Assembly (NCBI GenBank): GCA_903821695.1
Contig: CAIJLX010000051.1
Coordinates: 18,963 to 82,962 of the forward strand
Direction: 5' to 3'
Origin: an uncultured Alphaproteobacteria bacterium
GTDB lineage: Bacteria; Pseudomonadota; Alphaproteobacteria; Rickettsiales; CAIJLX01
Length of the DNA: 64,000 bases
The translations under genes were made by a program, and so were the position numbers. This document shows positions 1 to 11,229 of the stretch, piece after piece. A model generated the notes under the pieces. The model ran no database searches. It was not told the DNA's origin and saw nothing but the letters and a program-made list of their open reading frames with translations. Numbering within the stretch: position 1 is the stretch's first letter; every line of letters begins with the position of its first letter.

Positions 1-2
1 CA

Positions 3-3304
<3,302 letters not shown>

Positions 3305-3314
3305 CTTTGATATT

Positions 3315-3384
3315 CGTCATTTCGACCACTTGGGAGAAATCTGTGAACTAGCGCTTCAGATTTCTCACTACGTTCGAAATGACG
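3315..3384. repeat. Imperfect inverted repeat, possible terminator between convergent genes; REP-like dispersed element
   Basis: CGTCATTTCGAccacttggGAGAAATCTG ... CAGATTTCTCactacgtTCGAAATGACG; related half copy at 42417-42442. Confidence 0.75.
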
Positions 3385-3397
3385 GAAGTTTATTATT

Positions 3398-3988
3398 CTA
3401 CGCGTGACCTACTACATCAGAAATACGATATGGATCTACACCCAACAATTTATTCGAGAGCAGCCATTTATCGGTTGGGTTATCGCCGAATAATAAATCT
3501 TCCGTCGCAGGAACGGTGATCCAGCTATTGGCTTGGAGTTCTTGTTCCAATTGACCTGCTGTCCAACCTGCATGGCCGAGCACTAATAATTTTTGTGCTG
3601 GCCCTTTGCCGAGTGTTGTATCTCGTAAAATATCCAAGCTTGAAGTCACGGATACTGCGCTATTAAGCGAAGTGGTGCCATCACCGCTATATTCGGCAGA
3701 GTGCAAAACATAGCCGCGTGCAGTATCAATTGGGCCACCGAAATGTACGGGTTGATCAACCATGCCTTCTTCTATCGGCAATTTAAAATGCTCCAGCACA
3801 CCGTGCAGCGAAATATGCTGCATTGGTTGGTTGATGATAAAACCCATCGCGCCTTCTGCATTATGCGTGGCGAGATAGATCACCGAACGGTGGAAACATG
3901 AAAATTGGATCTGCGGTGTCGCTACCAGCAATTGTCCAGTAAGGTAACCGTCAGTGGTGGTTGGAAGGTAGATGTCTTTGTTGGCCAT
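3398..3988 (-). CDS. YqgE/AlgH family protein
   Basis: LTGQLLVATPQI...FHRSVIYLATHNAEGAMGFIINQP, LLVLGHAGWTAGQLEQELQANSWI typical of UPF0301. Confidence 0.92.
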   Translation of the reverse strand: MANKDIYLPTTTDGYLTGQLLVATPQIQFSCFHRSVIYLATHNAEGAMGFIINQPMQHISLHGVLEHFKLPIEEGMVDQPVHFGGPIDTARGYVLHSAEYSGDGTTSLNSAVSVTSSLDILRDTTLGKGPAQKLLVLGHAGWTAGQLEQELQANSWITVPATEDLLFGDNPTDKWLLSNKLLGVDPYRISDVVGHA

Positions 3989-3989
3989 A

Positions 3990-4874
3990 CTAGAAATATA
4001 GTACGGATTCAGCCCGAATCAAGGAGACTAGTTTTTCTATTAACAGCTTGCGTGGAAAATGGCTGCGCGTGCAAAGCATGATCTTCCGCTTAAATGGTTG
4101 ATTTTGAAACGGAATATACACAATGTCCGCATGCTCTTTACCAATCGCCAGTTGTGGCATCAGCGTCACCGCCACACCGCTTGCCACCATCTGCCGTAGC
4201 GTTTCGAGACTCGTCGCGCGGAAATTGTCCGTTTCCTTCGCCCCCACCCGCTGACAAAGTGCCAAAGCCTGATCCCGCAAACAATGCCCCTCATCCAGCA
4301 ACAAGATAGGTTGTGCCGCAATATCTTCAGCCGTTACCGTTTTCTTTTCCGCCAGCGCATGCCTACGTGGAACGGCCAATAAAAATGCTTCCGAAAAAAG
4401 TGATTTAGCGGCGATACCAGATTCCTCTACAGGCGCCGCGATAAATGCCGCATCCAGTTTTCCTTCTTTCAATTGACTCAGCAAAACATTGGTTTTTTCC
4501 TCTACCAGCAGTAATTTTAGCTTTGGAAACGCCGCGTTTATTTTGGGCACTACCAGCGGAAATAAATAAGGCGCCAATGTCGGAAATGCCCCCAGCCTCA
4601 ACTCCCCCGCCAGCGGATCATTGCTTTCCTTGGCATAGGCAATGAGCTGATCCGTCTGCGCTAATATTTCCCGGGCTTTGGCGGCGATTTCATGGCCAGC
4701 CTCCGTCAACATTACTTGCTTTCCCCGTTCGATTAAGGTGACGCCGAGGGTCTCCTCCAGCTTTTTGAGCTGCATCGAAAGTGTCGGCTGGCTGACAAAA
4801 CATGCCTCCGCCGCCCGTCCGAAATGGCGCAAATCTGCGACGGCAACGAGATATTTAAGATCGCGGAGGTTCAT
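3990..4874 (-). CDS. oxyR: LysR-family peroxide-sensing regulator OxyR
   Basis: LysR HTH (MNLRDLKYLVAVADLRHFGRAAEACFVSQPTLSMQLKKLEETLG); DEGHCLRDQALALC has the paired redox cysteines of OxyR; divergent from ahpC. Confidence 0.92.
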   Translation of the reverse strand: MNLRDLKYLVAVADLRHFGRAAEACFVSQPTLSMQLKKLEETLGVTLIERGKQVMLTEAGHEIAAKAREILAQTDQLIAYAKESNDPLAGELRLGAFPTLAPYLFPLVVPKINAAFPKLKLLLVEEKTNVLLSQLKEGKLDAAFIAAPVEESGIAAKSLFSEAFLLAVPRRHALAEKKTVTAEDIAAQPILLLDEGHCLRDQALALCQRVGAKETDNFRATSLETLRQMVASGVAVTLMPQLAIGKEHADIVYIPFQNQPFKRKIMLCTRSHFPRKLLIEKLVSLIRAESVLYF

Positions 4875-4876
4875 TG

Positions 4877-4913
4877 ATAGATTATATCTATCGTTATTAT
4901 AAAATCAATCGAT
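4877..4913. promoter_or_regulatory. Predicted OxyR operator
   Basis: ATAG-ATTATAT-CTAT-CGTTATT-ATAA-AATCAAT-CGAT; 14/16 specified positions match ATAG-N7-CTAT-N7-ATAG-N7-CTAT, located between oxyR and ahpC. Confidence 0.72.
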
Positions 4914-4984
4914 TATACTTATAGAACTTCTCGGCATATAAACACTCTCAGAACCCACAACCAACCAACTAAAGGAGTTTTACT

Positions 4985-5524
4985 ATGTTAGGCATCGGCG
5001 CAAAGTTTCCAGAATTTAATCTGAAAGCAGCAGTTTCAAACGATATCACCACCGCATTCAAAGATATCACCAACAAAAGCTATAAAGGCAAATGGCTAGT
5101 CGTATTCTTCTGGCCAAAAGATTTCACCTTTGTGTGCCCTACCGAAATTGCGGAATTCGGCAAACTGAACAAAGATTTCGCCGATCGCGATGCGCAAGTA
5201 TTGGGCGCAAGTATCGATAGTGAATTCGTGCACCTCGCATGGCGCCAGAACCACAAAGATCTAAATAATCTGCCCTTCCCAATGCTGGCTGATGTGAAGC
5301 GTGAGCTTTCTACCGCACTTGGCATTCTCGATCCCGCGGAAGGTGTCGCACAACGCGCAACCTATATCGTCGATCCGGAAGGCATCGTGCGCTTCGTGAT
5401 GGTGACCGATTTAAATGTCGGCCGCAACGTGAAGGAAGTCATCCGCGTGCTGGATGCATTGCAGACCGATGAACTCTGCCCATGCAACTGGGAAAAAGGC
5501 AAAGACACGCTGAAGGTGGCCTAA
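4985..5524 (+). CDS. ahpC: Alkyl hydroperoxide reductase/peroxiredoxin AhpC
   Basis: FFWPKDFTFVCPTEI peroxidatic Cys motif; resolving Cys in DELCPCNWEKG. Confidence 0.94.
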   Translation: MLGIGAKFPEFNLKAAVSNDITTAFKDITNKSYKGKWLVVFFWPKDFTFVCPTEIAEFGKLNKDFADRDAQVLGASIDSEFVHLAWRQNHKDLNNLPFPMLADVKRELSTALGILDPAEGVAQRATYIVDPEGIVRFVMVTDLNVGRNVKEVIRVLDALQTDELCPCNWEKGKDTLKVA

Positions 5525-5529
5525 AGGCC

Positions 5530-5578
5530 GATGAGGGATGAATGGATGAGTGATAAGCTAATCCGTTCATCCCTCATC
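5530..5578. repeat. Intergenic hairpin between ahpC and ahpD
   Basis: GATGAGGGATGAATGGAT ... ATCCGTTCATCCCTCATC inverted repeat (one mismatch). Confidence 0.7.
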
Positions 5579-5610
5579 CAATCATCTTTCATCACATTTT
5601 GGAGAAACCT

Positions 5611-6135
5611 ATGTCGCTCGAACAACTCAAAGATCAATTACCCGATTATGCCAAAGATATACGCCTTAATCTAAGCAGTGTCTTAACTGCCGAAGGCGCA
5701 ACAGATTTGAGCATCAACCAAATTCACGGCGTTGCACTTTCTTCCGCCTATGCCACACGGAATCAGACAGTGATTGCGGCAATCAAAGCCGAAGTGTCAC
5801 TCTCCGATGCCGAACATGAGGCAGCTAAAGCCGCCGCAACCATTATGGGCATGAACAATATTTATTACCGCTTCGTGCATTTAGTGGGCGATGAAGAATA
5901 CAAAAAAATGCCCGCCAAACTCCGCATGAACGTGATCGGGGCCCCCGGCATTCCAAAAGTGGATTTTGAGCTTTATTCACTCGCCGTTTCCGCCATCAAC
6001 GGCTGCGGCATGTGCATCGAAGCGCATAACCATGAAGTGTTAAAAGCCGGTGTAACGAAATTAGGCATCCAATCCGCCATCCGGATTGCAGCGGTAATTA
6101 ACGCGACGGCCCAGGGGCTGGCGATTGCTGATTAA
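5611..6135 (+). CDS. ahpD: Alkylhydroperoxidase AhpD
   Basis: GCGMCIEAHNHEV CxxC-type motif; follows ahpC; RBS ggag before ATG 5611. Confidence 0.92.
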   Translation: MSLEQLKDQLPDYAKDIRLNLSSVLTAEGATDLSINQIHGVALSSAYATRNQTVIAAIKAEVSLSDAEHEAAKAAATIMGMNNIYYRFVHLVGDEEYKKMPAKLRMNVIGAPGIPKVDFELYSLAVSAINGCGMCIEAHNHEVLKAGVTKLGIQSAIRIAAVINATAQGLAIAD

Positions 6136-7165
6136 CAAGGATAAGGTTTGCAGGATAAAGCTTGTTTAAATCTAAAGATGTGCCTGGTGGAAAGCGATAC
6201 ACAATAAATTTATCCTGTGAGAATCTTGCCTCACCGAGCCCATTCCCGAAAGTATATTGACGTTTGGCTGGAAATATATCTTTAAACATTTCAGGTGCGG
6301 ATTCGGTATTTAGTACCGCATAGACATTTCCAGCACCGATTACCTTTCCAATACCATTTTTATTTACAGATAGTGAGGTGTAGGTATCAACCCCTACTCC
6401 GGTAAGCTCTGGGTGTTTTTCGATCATAGTGAGCAGCCGGCCTAGCCGCTCAAACTCGCCCAGATGCATGTCATAAATAGTATGAGGAAAAATGGCCAAG
6501 CCAGGATTCATTCTTGCTCGTACTTTTTCTGGCTCGTGTGAACGACCACCAGTAGGCATTATCTTTCCGATAAGCGCTGTTGAGGCGGAATTGGTGCCAA
6601 TGACACAATTTCCTTCTTGTGCCGCTTTCATAAATGCTTCCAGTGTAAGTTTGCCAGCTTGCAGCGCATCCCACAGATCGTCCTGATCACCACCTGGCAA
6701 AAGGATTAAATCTGCGCGGGAAATTAAGGTCGCATTATCTTTATCGTTATAGTCACCTATGTGACCGATATAATTCACCTTACTGGTTGGAGAAAGATAA
6801 TTGATGATGCTTATATAGCGTGCACCCGTCTCATCTGCTTTCTGGCCAGATGCACCTGTAATAACAACAGTCGTAGGAGATTCTTTACCCGTTTGACGAA
6901 AACACTCCGCAAAATATCCATGTGCATCGACCGTTTCTTTAGAGAAAATACTAATCGGCGCATCACAGCGCACCACATCTGAATTTGGTGCAAATACCTC
7001 ATCACCAACTGTGCCGCCACCGGCAATAATAAAATGACTATGTTTTACTTTTGTTTGCGTCTGACGCTCCGCGCCAATTTCCTGCCCTATATTATTGCGA
7101 GCAGTTTCCGCACATAATGCCAAAGAGTTCAAAGATAAACCCAATAATCTCCGCCAGCCAATCAT
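6098..7165 (-). CDS. Cyanophycinase-like peptidase S51 family protein
   Basis: FIIAGGGTVGDEVF, VVITGASG, LLPGGDQDDLW, CVIGTNSAST (nucleophile elbow); 38-bp convergent overlap with ahpD. Confidence 0.75.
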   Translation of the reverse strand: MIGWRRLLGLSLNSLALCAETARNNIGQEIGAERQTQTKVKHSHFIIAGGGTVGDEVFAPNSDVVRCDAPISIFSKETVDAHGYFAECFRQTGKESPTTVVITGASGQKADETGARYISIINYLSPTSKVNYIGHIGDYNDKDNATLISRADLILLPGGDQDDLWDALQAGKLTLEAFMKAAQEGNCVIGTNSASTALIGKIMPTGGRSHEPEKVRARMNPGLAIFPHTIYDMHLGEFERLGRLLTMIEKHPELTGVGVDTYTSLSVNKNGIGKVIGAGNVYAVLNTESAPEMFKDIFPAKRQYTFGNGLGEARFSQDKFIVYRFPPGTSLDLNKLYPANLILVNQQSPAPGPSR

Positions 7166-7247
7166 GGATAAAGGCTCCTTTACTCATGTGACTATAATCC
7201 CAATTTGGTAAATAAATCGTTAAGCAAAACAGAAAGTTGGACTGAAT

Positions 7248-7610
7248 TTACTTTCTGCGCCAAAACACCAGAAAACCGGCAAAAAGTAGCCCAAATGGCC
7301 CGAACCATAGCAATAATGTGCCTATTTCCAGCGGCGGAGTAGTGGCAATTTCCGCGCCATAGCGGGTTTCTAGGTAGGCGATTATTTGGGCATCGGTGGC
7401 GCCAGCCGTGATTTTTTCGCGGATGAGTTTGCGCATGTCTTGGGCGATGGCGGCGTCGGATTCGCTTAAAGGCTGACCCTGGCAAACGACGCATTTGAGT
7501 TCGCGGAAGAGGGTTTGGGCGCGCGCTTCCTGGGCAGCATCAGGCAGGGTTTGGTCGATGGTGAAGGCGGAGAGGATGAGGATTAAACTGATGGCCAGAA
7601 GTTTGCTCAT
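7248..7610 (-). CDS. ccmH: Cytochrome c biogenesis protein CcmH
   Basis: ELKCVVCQGQPLSESDAAIAQDMRKLIREKI LRCxxC-type motif and C-terminal TM. Confidence 0.93.
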   Translation of the reverse strand: MSKLLAISLILILSAFTIDQTLPDAAQEARAQTLFRELKCVVCQGQPLSESDAAIAQDMRKLIREKITAGATDAQIIAYLETRYGAEIATTPPLEIGTLLLWFGPFGLLFAGFLVFWRRK

Positions 7611-8101
7611 TTTAACCTGTCCAAAATATCATGCTCAATTTGGTCTTCGGTCAGTGGCCCTTTGAAATGGGCGATGATGCGGCGGTCTTTGGAAATTAAA
7701 AAACTTTCCGGTGTACCGCTGATGCCTAATTCAAGCCCAAGCATACCATCGTCATAACCAATTTTTTGATAGGGGCTGCCCGCTTGCTTTAGCCAGGTCT
7801 GAAGCGCTTCCGGTTTATCTTTCCAGGCAACGCCATAAATCGGAATTTTTTTGGCGAGTTTGACCAATAACGGGTGCTCGATTTTACATGCCGCACACCA
7901 AGAGGCGGTGATATGAAGTAGCGATGCGCCCTTGATATCGTTATTGCTAAGCCCATTGATGGCAAAGCTTGGCAAGGCCCGATCGACCACAACCGAAGGC
8001 GGCTGCGTAACCATTTTTAAGTTTTGCTGAAGCAAGGAATAGAGCATCGCCGCGAGTGCGATTAATAGGATGAGCGGAAGAAAATACACCCAACGTTTCA
8101 T
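7607..8101 (-). CDS. ccmG: Thiol:disulfide interchange protein CcmG/DsbE
   Basis: TASWCAACKIEHPLL thioredoxin-like CxxC; GISGTPESFLI; ATG at 8101 overlaps ccmF stop. Confidence 0.93.
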   Translation of the reverse strand: MKRWVYFLPLILLIALAAMLYSLLQQNLKMVTQPPSVVVDRALPSFAINGLSNNDIKGASLLHITASWCAACKIEHPLLVKLAKKIPIYGVAWKDKPEALQTWLKQAGSPYQKIGYDDGMLGLELGISGTPESFLISKDRRIIAHFKGPLTEDQIEHDILDRLK

Positions 8102-9927
8102 CGCTTCCTCCGAAGCGCAACGCCCAACGCGCCGCCAAGAGCCATCAACGCCGCGCCACCCCAAATGCCAAACATCATCGGCCGCCAATAAATGCGAACG
8201 GCGAAGCTATTATGTTTTAAATCGCGATCGCCGATCACCAGATAGAGATCACCATTCCAACGTCTGGCTAATGCAGTCTCATTTGTCTTTTGCCCTTCCA
8301 CAGGGAAATAGCGGGTTTGTGGATAGAGGTCGGAAAGGCGGCTGCCATATTGCGCGATGAAATGACCCTCGCGCGCAATGTAATTATCGCCATCGACCGC
8401 TTTTACTTCCTGTAATTTTATTTCGTAACCAGCGAACTTCGTGGTGTCGCCGATTTTCATATTGAGTTCTTGCTGCGTGCCTAAGGCAAAATGGATAACA
8501 ATAGAAAGTGCGACGATAGCAACGCCCACATGCGCAAGCCACATCGGCCAAATGTTTTTTTGGCGTGGAATATTGAGCGCCATGCTGATCACAAGCCATA
8601 AAGCACCCCATAGGCTTAAAAATGGAATGACTTCGTGAATAAAAATGAGGCAGATACCAAGCGCGATGATCGGCGGCAAGAGCATTTTCTGTTTCGGCTT
8701 ATCCTTGCGCCAAGCAATTCCGCTGCCAATGGCGCAGAGTGCTAATGTAAGGCCTGCGATAGGATTAAAGGTTGTATTGAAATACGGTGTGCCGACAGAA
8801 ATAGAACCGAGATTGAAGGCATGCATGAATAATGGATAGAGCGTGCCGATTAAAACGGTGACGCATAATGTCATCAGCAATAAATTATTGAGTAGCAAAA
8901 AACCTTCGCGGGAGAAGAGGCCGTAATTTTCGGTTGGCTTGATGCGTGCACCGTTCATCGCAAACAATACAAATGCGCTACCGATAAAAATCGTCAGCAA
9001 TAATAAAATGCCTAATCCGCGGCCGGGATCTAACGCGAAACTATGCACCGAACTGAGCACACCGGAACGCACAAGAAAAAACCCGATGAGACCTAATGCA
9101 AACGTCAGAACCGCTAGCATAATAGACCAACGAATTTGTGCGCCCTGCACTTCAACGACGCGCAAACTATGAATAAGTGCGGTACCGGCAAGCCATGGAA
9201 GCAGCGATGCGTTTTCGACCGGATCCCAGAACCAGAAACCGCCCCACCCTAATTCGCGATACGCCCACCAACTGCCGAGTGTGATGCCTATAGTGAGCAA
9301 CACCCACGCAATTTGCATGTAGGGGCGCAATTCTTTTGCCCAGCGTTTCGCATCTTTGGGCAACATCAAAACGGCAACAGCGTGGCTGAAGGCAAGCGAG
9401 AAAAAAACATAACCCGCATACAGCATCGGCGGATGCATCGCGAGGCCGATATCCTGCAAAATAGGGTTAAGACCGTTGCCTTCAAAAGGCGTTGGGAATA
9501 AACGAACGAAGGGATTGGAGGTGAAGATGGTGAAGGCTGAAAAACCGGCAATCAGCGCACCTTGGCTGCCCAATACGCGCAACATGAAAGGGCTTTTTTG
9601 ACGGAAGGCGAAGAAAAGATAAAGACAGCTAAGTGCGGCTAGAAACCAGGTGAATAAAAGGATTGAGCCTTCGTGATTCGCCCATGTGCCCGAAATTTTA
9701 TAGATAAGTGGTTTGCTGCTGTGGGAATGTTCCGCCACCAACTCCACCGAAAAATCAGAGATAGCGAAAGAATAGACCAATGCGCCGAAGGCAAGGCTTG
9801 CTAAAATGCCCGAAACAATTGTCGCAGCGCAGACATATTCTTTGTATTTCCCGAACAGGCCAAAGGTCTGCACCAATCCCATCAATAGCAATAATTGCAA
9901 ACAAGTTGCGCCGATAAGCGGTATCAT
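8098..9927 (-). CDS. ccmF: Heme lyase subunit CcmF
   Basis: Multi-TM protein with WGGFWFWDPVENASLLPWL (WWD motif). Confidence 0.96.
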   Translation of the reverse strand: MIPLIGATCLQLLLLMGLVQTFGLFGKYKEYVCAATIVSGILASLAFGALVYSFAISDFSVELVAEHSHSSKPLIYKISGTWANHEGSILLFTWFLAALSCLYLFFAFRQKSPFMLRVLGSQGALIAGFSAFTIFTSNPFVRLFPTPFEGNGLNPILQDIGLAMHPPMLYAGYVFFSLAFSHAVAVLMLPKDAKRWAKELRPYMQIAWVLLTIGITLGSWWAYRELGWGGFWFWDPVENASLLPWLAGTALIHSLRVVEVQGAQIRWSIMLAVLTFALGLIGFFLVRSGVLSSVHSFALDPGRGLGILLLLTIFIGSAFVLFAMNGARIKPTENYGLFSREGFLLLNNLLLMTLCVTVLIGTLYPLFMHAFNLGSISVGTPYFNTTFNPIAGLTLALCAIGSGIAWRKDKPKQKMLLPPIIALGICLIFIHEVIPFLSLWGALWLVISMALNIPRQKNIWPMWLAHVGVAIVALSIVIHFALGTQQELNMKIGDTTKFAGYEIKLQEVKAVDGDNYIAREGHFIAQYGSRLSDLYPQTRYFPVEGQKTNETALARRWNGDLYLVIGDRDLKHNSFAVRIYWRPMMFGIWGGAALMALGGALGVALRRKR

Positions 9928-10376
9928 GGTTTGATGCCTTTAGTTTGCACTTGCTGTTTCCAGTGTCCGGACTTTTTAATCGCCGCAGCAACTTCCGGCG
10001 GCATATAATTTTCATCATGCTTTGCCAGCAAATTAGTGGCGATAAATTGTCCGTTTATGAAATTACCTTCGGCCACAATCCCCTGCCCTTCGCGGAACAA
10101 ACCGGGCGTGATGCCCTGATAGGTGATGTGGATTGTGTGTGCGGTATCAGTGACCTCAAACTCAATTTTATCTTTTTCTTTTTTGACCGATTTTTCGACT
10201 ACTAATCCGCCAATGCGGATGCGCTGTTCGGGCCCCGGCTTTTTTACGAGTAGTTCAGAAGGACTATAGAAAAACACGATATTTTCTTTGAGCGCCGAGA
10301 GAATCAACATCACGCCGATGCTCACAGAAATGAGCGCAATCAATAGGTAAATGAAGCGTTTATATTTTGGTTTCAT
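9924..10376 (-). CDS. ccmE: Heme chaperone CcmE
   Basis: MKPKYKRFIYLLIALISVSIGVMLILSALKENIVFFYSPSEL; VAEGNFINGQFIATNLLAKHDENYMPPEV (heme-binding His). Start set at 10376 rather than the track's 10445. Confidence 0.95.
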   Translation of the reverse strand: MKPKYKRFIYLLIALISVSIGVMLILSALKENIVFFYSPSELLVKKPGPEQRIRIGGLVVEKSVKKEKDKIEFEVTDTAHTIHITYQGITPGLFREGQGIVAEGNFINGQFIATNLLAKHDENYMPPEVAAAIKKSGHWKQQVQTKGIKP

Positions 10377-10488
10377 TGCGGGCTTTTTTATACGCACGCG
10401 CGACAGCAAATACAAGCCCAGCCAAAGCAATAATGGCAAGCGCATAAGCGGCGATTACAAAATCAACATGAGGAGCGTTTAAGTCCAT
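10360..10488 (-). CDS. ccmD: CcmD small membrane protein (42 aa, absent from ORF track)
   Basis: Manual translation MDLNAPHVDFVIAAYALAIIALAGLVFAVARAYKKARNETKI*; overlaps ccmE start by 17 nt; single TM and basic tail as in CcmD. Confidence 0.88.
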   Translation of the reverse strand: MDLNAPHVDFVIAAYALAIIALAGLVFAVARAYKKARNETKI

Positions 10489-10503
10489 GCCGTATTTATA
10501 GCG

Positions 10504-11229
10504 TTACTGAATGCATTGTACATTGATAATATAACGCTGCCCTGCCTCGAATTTTTGCTCATCCGTCATAGGCTGAAAATTGAGCATGTTGCTGTAACTG
10601 ACAAAATTGGCCTGCAGAAAACGGGTCACGACCGGCAGGTTAATCGCGATATCGGAGGATTGCTCCGCCGTGCGACTTAATTCCTGCTGTGTGCCATCTC
10701 TTAGCTCTCTATATTTTACCTGCACGAAACTCACTCTGCCGCGCACAACGCCAATGACGTTGCCGAATTGATCGAGCAACGGACCGCCGCTATTTCCATG
10801 TTGCAATGCTTGCGTAAATTGTAGCCAGCCTGTTTGCCCGGAAGGACCTTTGGTGTCGATAATTTGGGCGGTACGCATGCGATATTGATCGGCTCGTCCA
10901 TTTTCTGCCGGAAAACCGATGACGGTCACTTCATCTCCCGGTTTCAAATTCTGCTCATAACGCATCGTCGCAATATAACCCGGCTTTTTATTGGCCTCGA
11001 GCAACGCAAGATCATTCTCTTCATCGACCGCCTTTAGCACCGCATCCACCGTTTCATCGGCTGATCTAACGCGGATCGATTTACAGTTTTGCACTACGTG
11101 ATTATTGGTAATCACATGTCCATCGGGGCTTACATAAAATCCGGTGCCACTTGAAATGGTGATCATCTCTGCATCTGCTGAAAAGCAGAATAAAACCACT
11201 AATGCCGCGAGATAAAATCTATTTACCAT
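10504..11229 (-). CDS. Secreted trypsin-like serine protease (S1C type)
   Basis: Signal peptide; GTGFYVSPDGHVITNNHVV (His), DLALLE (Asp), GNSGGPLLD (Ser). Confidence 0.85.
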   Translation of the reverse strand: MVNRFYLAALVVLFCFSADAEMITISSGTGFYVSPDGHVITNNHVVQNCKSIRVRSADETVDAVLKAVDEENDLALLEANKKPGYIATMRYEQNLKPGDEVTVIGFPAENGRADQYRMRTAQIIDTKGPSGQTGWLQFTQALQHGNSGGPLLDQFGNVIGVVRGRVSFVQVKYRELRDGTQQELSRTAEQSSDIAINLPVVTRFLQANFVSYSNMLNFQPMTDEQKFEAGQRYIINVQCIQ

